Below, piece after piece: positions 24,657-32,165 of a stretch of DNA of 64,000 nucleotides (positions are counted from its first letter, which is position 1; the number at the start of each line of letters is the position of its first letter). A program made the translations under genes and the position numbers. Below the pieces are notes generated by a model. The model was not told the origin of the DNA and searched no databases. It saw nothing but the letters and a program-made list of their open reading frames with translations. The stretch covers positions 1 to 64,000 of the forward strand of contig JBMOOH010000035.1 in NCBI GenBank assembly GCA_049323795.1, in the 5' to 3' direction. This DNA is from JAOADN01 sp049323795 (lineage in GTDB: Bacteria > Pseudomonadota > Alphaproteobacteria > Rhodobacterales > Rhodobacteraceae).

Positions 24657-25406
24657 TCAGAGGCCGAGAAGCGCCCTCAGCCGCGCCTCGATCAGGGTGA
24701 CGGCGTGCTCGCCCATCTCGCGCGTGGCCGCCTCGGCCCCCGCGACATACCAGTGCCCGCCCTCGGCCACCCGGCCCATGTCCACCGTCCCGGGCGCGAG
24801 GGCGAGCATCAGGGCCGTCTCGCCGGGGCCGGCATGGTCGAAGGGATGCTGCGCGATGATCGGGGCATCCATCAGCGGGTGGACCTGCACCCAGTTGAAC
24901 GGGTTCTCGCCCTTCGCGTGGCCCGCGTAGTAGTCGGCCATGTCGGCCTTCCCCCACCAGCCTTCGCCGCGCGTCCGTTCGAGATGCGCGAAGATCGCCT
25001 TCCGCGCGCCGAGGCGGAACGACAGATCCGTCGGCATTCCCTGCAGGAAGTTCTCGGACTGGTGGTGGATGACGGCGTGGATGTTGCGGAACCCGATCCG
25101 CAGGAGGCCCGCGAAAAGGTGTTCGGCGAAGGGGACGAGCGCGTCGGGGCCGACCTGGAGCGTGCCGGTGCCCTCGGGTCCCGCGACGGCGAAGGAGGCG
25201 GCTCCATAGGGGAAGGCGGGGGCGAGGATCAGCCGCGAGGGCGTGGCGGCCTCGATCCGGTCGAGGATGCGGGCGACGGCCAGCGTGTCCATCCCGCAGG
25301 GCAGGTGTTCGCCGTGATACTCAAGGACGCCCAGGGGAAGCGCCAGCGGCAGGTTCGCGGCGATGGCGTCGCGGATCTGGCCGGGGCGCATCAGGTCGAG
25401 CTTCAT
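24657..25406 (-). CDS. Creatininase (creatinine amidohydrolase) family protein with altered metal loop
   Basis: This 249-residue member of the creatininase superfamily keeps the first metal motif (LGVLEYHGEHLPCGMD; E29, H31, D40) and the late GPGETALMLAL glutamate. Where most members have NGHGGN it has HHQSEN (about 114-119), so the second metal site or substrate pocket is changed. Family members hydrolyse cyclic amides, or act as a peptidase in mycofactocin maturation. It ends a minus-strand operon (SgcQ-like, SgcX-like, FGGY kinase, small protein); an amide or lactam-type sugar derivative is a guess. It overlaps the preceding gene by ATGA. Confidence 0.82.
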   Translation of the reverse strand: MKLDLMRPGQIRDAIAANLPLALPLGVLEYHGEHLPCGMDTLAVARILDRIEAATPSRLILAPAFPYGAASFAVAGPEGTGTLQVGPDALVPFAEHLFAGLLRIGFRNIHAVIHHQSENFLQGMPTDLSFRLGARKAIFAHLERTRGEGWWGKADMADYYAGHAKGENPFNWVQVHPLMDAPIIAQHPFDHAGPGETALMLALAPGTVDMGRVAEGGHWYVAGAEAATREMGEHAVTLIEARLRALLGL

Positions 25407-25582
25407 GGCGCGCGCGTCTCCGGCACGATGCCGCGTTCGTCCATCACCCGGCGGAGGGCGTCCGGAATCGCGCGGCAGCCGCATTCGCGCGCATGGGCGA
25501 GGTGCCAGACCATCCGTTCGCGGTCGGTCGGGTTCTTCGGCATCGGGTGAAGCCGGTGCCAGTCGGCGTTGATCTTCGGCAT
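25403..25582 (-). CDS. Conserved small hypothetical protein with CGCR motif
   Basis: A 59-residue soluble protein, MPKINADWHRLHPMPKNPTD at the start and ARECGCRAIPDAL in the middle. I recognise this as a widespread small family with W-H...MPKNPT...H...CGCR-P and no assigned function; the clustered His/Cys residues suggest metal binding. It is coupled to the creatininase-like gene by ATGA overlap and follows the FGGY kinase by 19 bases, so it belongs to this operon. Confidence 0.85.
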   Translation of the reverse strand: MPKINADWHRLHPMPKNPTDRERMVWHLAHARECGCRAIPDALRRVMDERGIVPETRAP

Positions 25583-25601
25583 GGGCTGGTCCTTCGGGGG
25601 T

Positions 25602-27098
25602 TCAGCTTGGCCCGAGGTCATGGGCAAGCTCTTTCGTGGCTTCGTAGAGCTTGCGGAACTGCACGTAGCGGCGGTCGAGCACCGGCGAGGGGCGCGGATC
25701 GACCCTGTCGGTGACGGGATTCCAGACGTGGATGTCATCGGGCTTTGCGGCCCCGATGGCAAGGGCCGCGAGGAAGGCATCGCCATAGCTTGCGCCCACG
25801 GTCTTCGCGCAGACCTCCTGCGGGACGCGGGCCGCGTCCGAGGTGGTCTGGAGCCAGAGGCGGTTCTTCGTCCCGCCGCCCACCGCGCGGATACGCGGCT
25901 TCGTCTGGCCCGTCTCGGCATAGGTCTCGATCACGTGGCGGGTGCCGAAGGCGATCCCCTCGATCGCCGCGCGGTAGAGGTCGCCGCGCGTGTGGGTGAG
26001 GTTCAGGCCGAAGACGGCGCCCTTGGCGAGCGGGTCGTGGATCGGCGTCCGTTCGCCCGAGAAGTAGGGCAGGAAGACGAGGCCGTTCGCGCCGGGGGCG
26101 GACGAGGCCGCCTCGGCGGCGAGCGTTTCCCACGCGGTTTCGGGCGCGACCTCGCGGGCGAGCTGGTCGCGGAACCAGTGGGTGAGGGTGCCGCTCGTCG
26201 CCAGCCCCGCCATGCTGGCGTCCTGGCCGGGGAACAGCCAGGGCGCGTACCAGAGGCGTGGGTCGCGGACGGGGCCGTCGGTCAGCGCGATGATGAAGAT
26301 CGTGGATCCCATCATCATCATCATGTCGCCGGGTTGGGTTATGCCGACGCTGACGGCTTCCGCCGCCGCGTCGATCGTCCCGCAGGTGACGGGCGTGCCC
26401 TCGGCAAGGCCCGTCTCACGGGCCGCCGCCGCCGTCACGCGGCCGGCGATCCCGGACGACCACATGAGGCGCGGCAGGCGGTCGAGCGGCAGGATGTCGG
26501 GGGCGAGGGCGGCCGTCCAGTCGAGCCGGTTCACGTCGTAGAGCGGCGAGAAGTTGGCGGCGGTGTAGTGGTCGATCACGTACGCGCCGGTCAGCCGGAA
26601 GGTCAGGTAGCTGGTCGAGGTGAGGACGCGCGCCGTCCGGGCGTAGATGTCGGGGTGGTTGCGCTTCAGCCAGAGGATCTTCGGGCCGACCGACTGGCTG
26701 GTCAGCGCATTGCCGCAGGCCTCCATGATCCTGTCCGTGCCGATGGCGGCGTTCAGGATCGCGATTTCCTCGGTCGCGCGGGTGTCGACGCCGTAGAGGA
26801 CGCCGTTCATCAGCGGCCGCCCCGCGGCATCGACCGGCAGCATGCAGGGGCCGATGGCCGAAGTCGCGACAGCCGCGATCTTCTCAGGCCGGACCTTCGC
26901 ATCCGCGAGCAGCCGCTTGGTGACGAAGACGAAATCGCCCCACCAGTCCTCGTCCGCGCGGTGCTCGGCCCAGCCGGGGCGGGGGACCAGCATCCTGTGG
27001 GGGCGGGCGACCTGGGCGACGACCTTGCCCGAGCCGTCCACAAGAACGCCCTTCGTCTCGAAGGTCCCGATATCGACGCCGAGGGTGTGGCTCGCCAT
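25602..27098 (-). CDS. FGGY-family carbohydrate kinase (xylulokinase-like)
   Basis: A 498-residue two-lobed sugar kinase. The N-terminal phosphate motif is LGVDIGTFETKGVLVD, the hinge catalytic aspartate is in TCGTIDAAAEAVS, and the ATP lobe has FLPYFSGERTPIHDP and IRAVGGGTKNRLWLQ. Xylulokinase is the usual annotation for this subgroup, but specificity in such operons varies (ribulose, fuculose, erythritol). Its start overlaps the M42 gene's stop (TGATG at 27096-27100). Confidence 0.9.
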   Translation of the reverse strand: MASHTLGVDIGTFETKGVLVDGSGKVVAQVARPHRMLVPRPGWAEHRADEDWWGDFVFVTKRLLADAKVRPEKIAAVATSAIGPCMLPVDAAGRPLMNGVLYGVDTRATEEIAILNAAIGTDRIMEACGNALTSQSVGPKILWLKRNHPDIYARTARVLTSTSYLTFRLTGAYVIDHYTAANFSPLYDVNRLDWTAALAPDILPLDRLPRLMWSSGIAGRVTAAAARETGLAEGTPVTCGTIDAAAEAVSVGITQPGDMMMMMGSTIFIIALTDGPVRDPRLWYAPWLFPGQDASMAGLATSGTLTHWFRDQLAREVAPETAWETLAAEAASSAPGANGLVFLPYFSGERTPIHDPLAKGAVFGLNLTHTRGDLYRAAIEGIAFGTRHVIETYAETGQTKPRIRAVGGGTKNRLWLQTTSDAARVPQEVCAKTVGASYGDAFLAALAIGAAKPDDIHVWNPVTDRVDPRPSPVLDRRYVQFRKLYEATKELAHDLGPS

Positions 27099-28201
27099 CA
27101 GCCGCGCTCCAGGACCATGCCCCTGGGAATCGCGCCGACGGCGCAGTCGATGAGCCGCGCCAGCGCCTCGAGATCGTTCAGGTCGCAGACCTCGTTGGCC
27201 GAGTGGGTGTAGCGGCAGGGAAAGCCCACATCGACGCAGGCCACTCCCTGGCCGACGAGCTGCACGTAGGCGGTGTCGGTCAGCACGCCCACCTGCGCCG
27301 AGCGTTGCAGGGGGATGCCCGCCGCCTGCGCGGCGTCCTCGAAGAGGGCGACCATTGCCGGGTGCGGGATGGTGCCGTTGAGCGTCCCCCGCCCGTGGAA
27401 GGAATAGAGGCTGATGCCGGGACCGCCGCCGAGCGTCATCTCGCCCCGGTCCTCCATTCCGGGCGTGTCGGTGGCGAGCATCAGATCGATCTGGATGGCG
27501 ATGTCGGGTTGCAGCGCCTGCGCCGCGGTCAGGGCGCCGCGGAGGTTGAACTCCTCCTGCGTCGAAAAGACGATGTGGACCGTTGGCCCGTCACGCAGCG
27601 CGCCCTGCTGCCGCCCCGCGATCACCCGGGCGAGTTCCAGAAGCACCGCGCATCCCGCCCGGTCGTCGATGGATGTCCCCGCGATCCGGTCATGGGCCAG
27701 CGGCATCGCCTGCGGCGCATAGACGACCGGCGTTCCGATCCCGATCCCCGCCGCCTCGACCTCGGCCTTGCTGCGGTGGCCGGTGTCGATGGCGATCTCG
27801 GGGGTCCTGAGGACGTGATGCTTTTCCTCCGGTGCCGTCGCATGGTGGCTCTTGTTGCCGATCACCCCCGGCACGTCGCCCGTCCGTCCGCAGAGAACGA
27901 CCGGCTGCGCGGCTGTGGCGCGTTCGGGGACGCCGCCCATCCGCTCGACCCGGATCAGGCCGTCGCCTTCGATCTTGCGCACGAAGAACCCGAGCTGGTC
28001 CATGTGGGCGAAGACCATGACCGAGGGGTAGCCTGCCGCGCCCGCGAGGCTCGCGATCACGTTCCCCGCCCGGTCGGTGCGGCTGCCGATCCCGGCAAGG
28101 GACAGCTTCGAGCGGACGACCCCCGCCACCCGCTCCTCGTGCCCCGACAGGCCGGGGGTCAGCATCAGGTCGATCAGGTCGGCCCTGAGACGCGCCTTCA
28201 T
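27098..28201 (-). CDS. M42 family metallo-aminopeptidase/glucanase-like protein (SgcX-like)
   Basis: A 367-residue M42 protein with the di-metal ligands in place: H66 in FAHMDQLGF, the bridging aspartate in IDDRAGCAVLLEL, the catalytic pair in STQEEFNLRGA, and the final histidine in CRYTHSANEVC. M42 enzymes are oligomeric aminopeptidases; E. coli SgcX, of unknown substrate, belongs here and sits in the sgc sugar operon with the BtpA-family SgcQ. The same pair is adjacent here, overlapping by ATGA (28198-28201). A role on a glycosylamine or amide is speculative. Confidence 0.87.
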   Translation of the reverse strand: MKARLRADLIDLMLTPGLSGHEERVAGVVRSKLSLAGIGSRTDRAGNVIASLAGAAGYPSVMVFAHMDQLGFFVRKIEGDGLIRVERMGGVPERATAAQPVVLCGRTGDVPGVIGNKSHHATAPEEKHHVLRTPEIAIDTGHRSKAEVEAAGIGIGTPVVYAPQAMPLAHDRIAGTSIDDRAGCAVLLELARVIAGRQQGALRDGPTVHIVFSTQEEFNLRGALTAAQALQPDIAIQIDLMLATDTPGMEDRGEMTLGGGPGISLYSFHGRGTLNGTIPHPAMVALFEDAAQAAGIPLQRSAQVGVLTDTAYVQLVGQGVACVDVGFPCRYTHSANEVCDLNDLEALARLIDCAVGAIPRGMVLERG

Positions 28202-29007
28202 CTGCCCCCCCGCGCCACGCGCACCCTGTCCATGAAGTCCTTCGCCCTCTCCGGGTCGACCGGGTTCCAGGTGTTTCCGTCCACCTTCAGCGCCGAGCCG
28301 ACGATGCAGCCGTCCGAGATGCGGAAGACCTCGGCCACCGTCGCGTGCCTGACGCCGGTGTTGGCGAGGACCGGCGTGTCGGGCAGGACGCGTTTCACCG
28401 CCTCCAGATCCTCCATCCGCGCCGCCTCGCCCGTGATCTGGCCCGAGACGAGCACCGCGTCGGGGACCGACGAGAACACCGCCGAGCGCGCCCGGTCGGG
28501 CAGGGGGCGGCGGTCGAGGCTGTCGGCGAATTCGGCCGAGATGTTGTAGAGCATCGCCGCGTCCGACGCCCCGAGCCGCTCGCGGTAGCGCATCGCGGCC
28601 CCGGCATCGGGGTTCCATATCCCCATGTCGCTCGCATAGGTTCCGGTGAAGATCTCGCGCATGAACGAGGCCCCCGTCGCCGCCGCCAGGGCCACCGTCG
28701 CCATCGGGTCCCAGAGGACGTTGACGCCGAAGGGCACGGTGATTTCGGACCGCAGACGCCCGATCGCATAGGCCATCGTGGCGATGGAGGCGGTGTCCAC
28801 CCTGAACTCGTAGGGCCTGTCGTTCTCGTTGCCGAACATCACCGCATCGAACCCCGCCACCTGAAGCGCGTGGAGGTCCTTCCGCGCGCCCTCGACGATG
28901 GCCTCGATCCCGCCCGCACGGTCGTGCAGCGGCGCACCCGGCAGGGCCCCGAAATGCACCATCGCGATGGCGGGCTTCCTCGCCCCGAACACCTTCCTGA
29001 ACCGCAT
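28198..29007 (-). CDS. BtpA/SgcQ family protein
   Basis: This 269-residue TIM-barrel protein shows the BtpA pattern: AMVHFGALPGAPLHDRAGGI, FDAVMFGNENDRPYEF, and the C-terminal TPVLANTGVRHATVAEVFRI plus DGCIVGSALKVDG. The name derives from a cyanobacterial photosystem I factor, but most homologues, including E. coli SgcQ, occur in sugar operons and are probably aldolases or phosphosugar lyases. It is the first gene of the minus-strand operon that faces the aldo/keto reductase across a GntR-type operator. Confidence 0.88.
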   Translation of the reverse strand: MRFRKVFGARKPAIAMVHFGALPGAPLHDRAGGIEAIVEGARKDLHALQVAGFDAVMFGNENDRPYEFRVDTASIATMAYAIGRLRSEITVPFGVNVLWDPMATVALAAATGASFMREIFTGTYASDMGIWNPDAGAAMRYRERLGASDAAMLYNISAEFADSLDRRPLPDRARSAVFSSVPDAVLVSGQITGEAARMEDLEAVKRVLPDTPVLANTGVRHATVAEVFRISDGCIVGSALKVDGNTWNPVDPERAKDFMDRVRVARGGR

Positions 29008-29070
29008 GACCTCTCCCTGAATTCGCTCCGAACCTAGACCCGGACATCTTGGCCGGGAAGGTCTTTCACA

Positions 29071-29082
29071 CTAGCATGCCAG
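29071..29082. promoter_or_regulatory. GntR-type operator palindrome CTAGCATGCCAG in a divergent promoter region
   Basis: An exact copy of 21753-21764. It is 17 bases before the aldo/keto-reductase start and 63 bases before the divergent BtpA/SgcQ start, so one bound dimer could control both operons. Confidence 0.7.
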
Positions 29083-29099
29083 CTTGAAGGGGGAGAGTC

Positions 29100-30128
29100 A
29101 TGCCGCTCGCGACACGCCACTGGGACCGCCGGAAGACCGGGGGTCTGACCTTCACCGAACTCGGCTTCGGCTGCGCGCCCGTGGGCAATCTCTTCCGCGC
29201 GGTCGCCGACGACGAGGCGGACGCGGCATTCGAAGCCGCCTGGGCGAGCGGCGTGCGCTACTTCGATACCGCGCCGCTTTACGGCCTGGGCCTCTCCGAG
29301 ACGCGGCTGAACCGCTTCCTCAGGACGAAGCCGCGCGACGCATACGTCCTCTCCACCAAGGTCGGCCGCCTCCTCCGCGCCTGCCCGCCCGACCGCCGCG
29401 ACACGCCCGGGAAATGGGTGGACGTGCCCGCCAGGAACGAGGTCTACGACTACAGCTATGACGGCGTGATGCGGAGCCTCGAGTTCTCGCTGGAACGGCT
29501 CGGCCTCTACCGGGTGGACATTCTCTACGCCCACGACCTCGACATGTTCACCCACGGCAGCAAGGAGGCGATGGACCGCCGCCTCGCCGAGTTCATGAGC
29601 GGGGGCTACAGGGCGCTTCTGAAGCTCCGCGACGAGGGCGTGATCGGGGCCTTCGGCGCGGGACTGAACGAATGGGAGCCCTGCCGGTGGCTCGCCGAGC
29701 GGGGGGACTTCGACATCTTCCTTCTGGCCGCGCGCTACACGCTGCTCGACCAGTCCTCGCTCGACAGCTTCCTCCCGCTCTGCGCGGAACGGGGGATCGG
29801 CGTCGTCATCGGCGCGCCCTACAACTCGGGCATCCTGGCCCTCGGCGCGACGCCCGGCGTGACCTTCAACTACGCCCCTGCGCCGCAATGGGCGATGGAG
29901 CGCACCGCGAAGATCGAGGCCGTCTGCGCCCGCCACGGCGTCCGCCTCGTCGATGCCGCCTTCCGCTTCCCGCTCCTTCACCCCGCGGTTGTCTCGGTCA
30001 TCCCCGGCGGCAGGAACGCGGCCGAGGCCGAGGCCAACGCCCGCGCCGCCGCCGCGGCGATCCCGCCCGCCCTCTGGGCCGACCTCAAGGCCGGGGGACT
30101 GCTCAGGAAGGACGCGCCCACCGCCTGA
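29100..30128 (+). CDS. Aldo/keto reductase, L-fucose/D-threo-aldose 1-dehydrogenase-like
   Basis: A 342-residue AKR with the tetrad D56, Y61 (YFDTAPLYGLG), K87 (LSTKVGR) and H145 (LYAHDLDM). The KWVDVPARNEVYDYSYDGVM segment is typical of the subgroup that includes L-fucose dehydrogenase, L-galactose dehydrogenase and pyridoxal 4-dehydrogenase, which oxidise C1 of the sugar to a lactone with NAD(P). The next gene encodes a fuconolactonase, fixing the likely reaction as L-fucose to L-fucono-lactone. AAGGGGGAG precedes the ATG. Confidence 0.9.
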   Translation: MPLATRHWDRRKTGGLTFTELGFGCAPVGNLFRAVADDEADAAFEAAWASGVRYFDTAPLYGLGLSETRLNRFLRTKPRDAYVLSTKVGRLLRACPPDRRDTPGKWVDVPARNEVYDYSYDGVMRSLEFSLERLGLYRVDILYAHDLDMFTHGSKEAMDRRLAEFMSGGYRALLKLRDEGVIGAFGAGLNEWEPCRWLAERGDFDIFLLAARYTLLDQSSLDSFLPLCAERGIGVVIGAPYNSGILALGATPGVTFNYAPAPQWAMERTAKIEAVCARHGVRLVDAAFRFPLLHPAVVSVIPGGRNAAEAEANARAAAAAIPPALWADLKAGGLLRKDAPTA

Positions 30129-30176
30129 TTTTCGCCTTGGCCCAAATATCCCGGGGCGCGCGGGGCAGAGCTCCGC
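30129..30176. repeat. REP-like element (family C) with GGGC-AGA-GCCC-type hairpin
   Basis: The sequence contains CCAAATATCCCGGGG followed by GCGGGGC-AGA-GCTCCGC (30160-30176, one G-T pair). The same arrangement, AAATACTCCGGGGG then CGGGGGC-AGA-GCCCCCG, occurs at 61740-61772. It lies between the AKR and lactonase genes and may trim or attenuate the transcript. Confidence 0.6.
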
Positions 30177-30203
30177 TCCCTGACCCAGAGAAGGCAGCCG
30201 CCC

Positions 30204-31040
30204 ATGCAGATCGACGCCCACCAGCACTACTGGAACCCCGCGCGGGGGGACTACCTCTGGATGCCGAAGGGCGACCCGGTGCTCGACCGGGTCTATCTGC
30301 CGGCCGATCTGGCGCCGACGCTGGCGAGGCACGGGGTCGCGCGCACCGTCCTCGTGCAGGCGGCGGCGACGGTGGAAGAGACGGAGTACATGCTCGGCCT
30401 CGCGGACGCGACGCCCTCCGTCGCGGCGGTCGTGGGCTGGGTCGACTTCGAGAACCCCGCCCACCGCGCGCATCTCGAACGGCTGAAGGCGCATCCCAAG
30501 TTCCGGGGCGTCCGGCCGATGATCCAGGACATCCCGGACGTGGACTGGATGCTGCGCGGCGACGTGCAGTGGGGCTACCGGGCGCTGGCCGGGCTGGGCC
30601 TGACCTTCGATGCGCTGGGCTTCCCGAGGCACCTGAAGAACTTCCACACGATCCTGACGCGCTATCCGGGACTGCGGGCGGTGGTGGACCACTGCATGAA
30701 GCCGCAGATCCGGGAGGATTCCCCGGAGCAGCTGGCGATGTGGGCCGGGGGGATGCGGGCCATCGCACGCGATACGCAGGCCTGTGTCAAGTTCTCGGCG
30801 CTCATCACCGAGGACCACCCGCACTGGACGGTCGAGCGGCTGCGGCCCTATGTCGAGGTGGTGTTCGAGGCCTTCGGGCCGCACCGGATCATGTGGGGCT
30901 CGGACTGGCCCGTCTGCCGGCTCCGCGCGGAATACTCCGACTGGCGGGCGGCGGCGGAGCGGCTGACCGAGGGGCTGTCGGAGAGCGAGAGGGCGCGGGT
31001 CTTCGGCGGAACGGCGGCGGAGTTCTACGGGATCGGGTGA
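30204..31040 (+). CDS. L-fuconolactonase-like amidohydrolase
   Basis: A 278-residue COG3618 amidohydrolase. Metal ligands are in DAHQHYW (H6, H8), VVDHCMKP and MWGSDWPV; KFSAL supplies the conserved mid-barrel lysine. Characterised members hydrolyse L-fucono-1,5-lactone, L-rhamnono- or galactaro-lactones. It sits 75 bases after the fucose-dehydrogenase-like gene, which argues for L-fuconate formation. L-Fuconate dehydratase of the enolase family is absent; the IlvD-type dehydratase at 9711 is a possible substitute. Confidence 0.9.
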   Translation: MQIDAHQHYWNPARGDYLWMPKGDPVLDRVYLPADLAPTLARHGVARTVLVQAAATVEETEYMLGLADATPSVAAVVGWVDFENPAHRAHLERLKAHPKFRGVRPMIQDIPDVDWMLRGDVQWGYRALAGLGLTFDALGFPRHLKNFHTILTRYPGLRAVVDHCMKPQIREDSPEQLAMWAGGMRAIARDTQACVKFSALITEDHPHWTVERLRPYVEVVFEAFGPHRIMWGSDWPVCRLRAEYSDWRAAAERLTEGLSESERARVFGGTAAEFYGIG

Positions 31041-31050
31041 GGGCGTGGTT

Positions 31051-31270
31051 TCCGGCATGGACGGGCTGCCGCTGGCGGCCGTCCATCCGGTCGGCCCGAG
31101 CCGCGCGAGGGGGGCCCACGCAGTCCCGCCGCTGCCATCCGGGGCGCGCCTGCCCACCGGCAGGGTGAAGGGCGTCCGGAAAGGGTGCGGTGGACCGTTT
31201 CCGGCGAGGAACGCCGCGCCCGTCGCGAGGCGGGTCGCGCGGCCCGGACGGTCACCTGCCTATTCGGGCA
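31051..31270 (-). repeat. Interspersed GC-rich repeat, family A copy 3 (inverted, diverged)
   Basis: In the space between the convergent lactonase and PfkB genes, the 20 bases at 31251-31270 are the exact reverse complement of 4303-4322. The other end carries CCGGCATGGAC and an inverted repeat with arms ATGGACGG (31057-31064) and CCGTCCAT (31079-31086), the counterpart of the terminal palindrome in copies 1 and 2. The interior is poorly conserved. The first repeat motif overlaps the last codons and stop of the PfkB gene. Confidence 0.6.
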
Positions 31271-32165
31271 GGAACCGGCGCACCGCGTGCTGGTCGATGC
31301 CCAGGCGTGCCTCGGGCGCTGCGGCCACTGTCAGCGCCGCCGCCCCCTGCGCGAAGCGCGCCGCGTCCGCAAGCCCCGCCCCGCGGACCAGCCCGGCCGC
31401 CAGCGCCCCGATGAAGGCGTCGCCCGCGCCGTGCGTCGACACGACCGTCACCGCGAAGGCCGGCGCCCGCTCGGTCCCTGCACCCTCCGCCAGAACCAGC
31501 CCGTCGCCGCCGAGCGTCACGATCACCGCCTTCGGCCCCAGCCTGCGCAGCGCCCGCGCCGCCGCCTCGGCCGCGAGTCCCTCCGCGTCCTGCCCGGTCA
31601 GGTCCGCCGCCTCGACCCGGTTGACGACGAGGATATCCGTGAGCCCGAGGAGCTCCGCCGGCACCGCCCGCGCCGGGGCCGCGTTGAGCACGACCCGCGC
31701 CCCCGTCTCCCGCGCCCTCCGTGCGAGCGACAGGTTCACCGTCTCCGCGATCTCGTTCTGGAGGAGGAGAAGCCTTGTGCCATGCTCCACCACGATCTCC
31801 CCCGCGTCGATCGTCCGGTTGACGCCCGGGACGATCACCGCGCCATACCCGCCGCCCTCGGTGACGATGGCGACGCTCATGCCGGATTCGCCCGCCACGG
31901 TCCGCACCTGCGTCCGGTCCACGCCGCCTTCGTCGAGCGCCGAGATGAGCCTCGGCCCCGCCGCGTCGGTGCCCACCCGACCGGCCAGCGCCACCCGCGC
32001 GCCCATCCGCGCGGCGGCCATCGCCTGGTTCCCGGCCTTGCCGCCGAGCGGGTAGGCGACCGACGTGCCCGGCAGGGTCTCGTCGAGCCGCGGCAGGCGC
32101 GGGGCCGTCACCACCACGTCGAGGTGGAGCGCCCCCGCGACGAGGATGTCCGCCGCGCCGCTCAT
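31260..32165 (-). CDS. PfkB-family sugar kinase (ribokinase-like)
   Basis: A 301-residue kinase, distinct from RbsK at 14857. It has YPLGGKAGNQAMAAARMGAR at residues about 37-56 and the catalytic signature STHGAGDAFIGALAAGL. Probable role: phosphorylation of a sugar or sugar acid, perhaps 2-keto-3-deoxy-type. It overlaps the isomerase-like gene by ATGA and is the third gene downstream of gntR, so it is likely co-repressed. The terminal FLPE and stop fall in the family-A repeat motif, suggesting the repeat may have replaced an older C-terminus. Confidence 0.87.
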   Translation of the reverse strand: MSGAADILVAGALHLDVVVTAPRLPRLDETLPGTSVAYPLGGKAGNQAMAAARMGARVALAGRVGTDAAGPRLISALDEGGVDRTQVRTVAGESGMSVAIVTEGGGYGAVIVPGVNRTIDAGEIVVEHGTRLLLLQNEIAETVNLSLARRARETGARVVLNAAPARAVPAELLGLTDILVVNRVEAADLTGQDAEGLAAEAAARALRRLGPKAVIVTLGGDGLVLAEGAGTERAPAFAVTVVSTHGAGDAFIGALAAGLVRGAGLADAARFAQGAAALTVAAAPEARLGIDQHAVRRFLPE

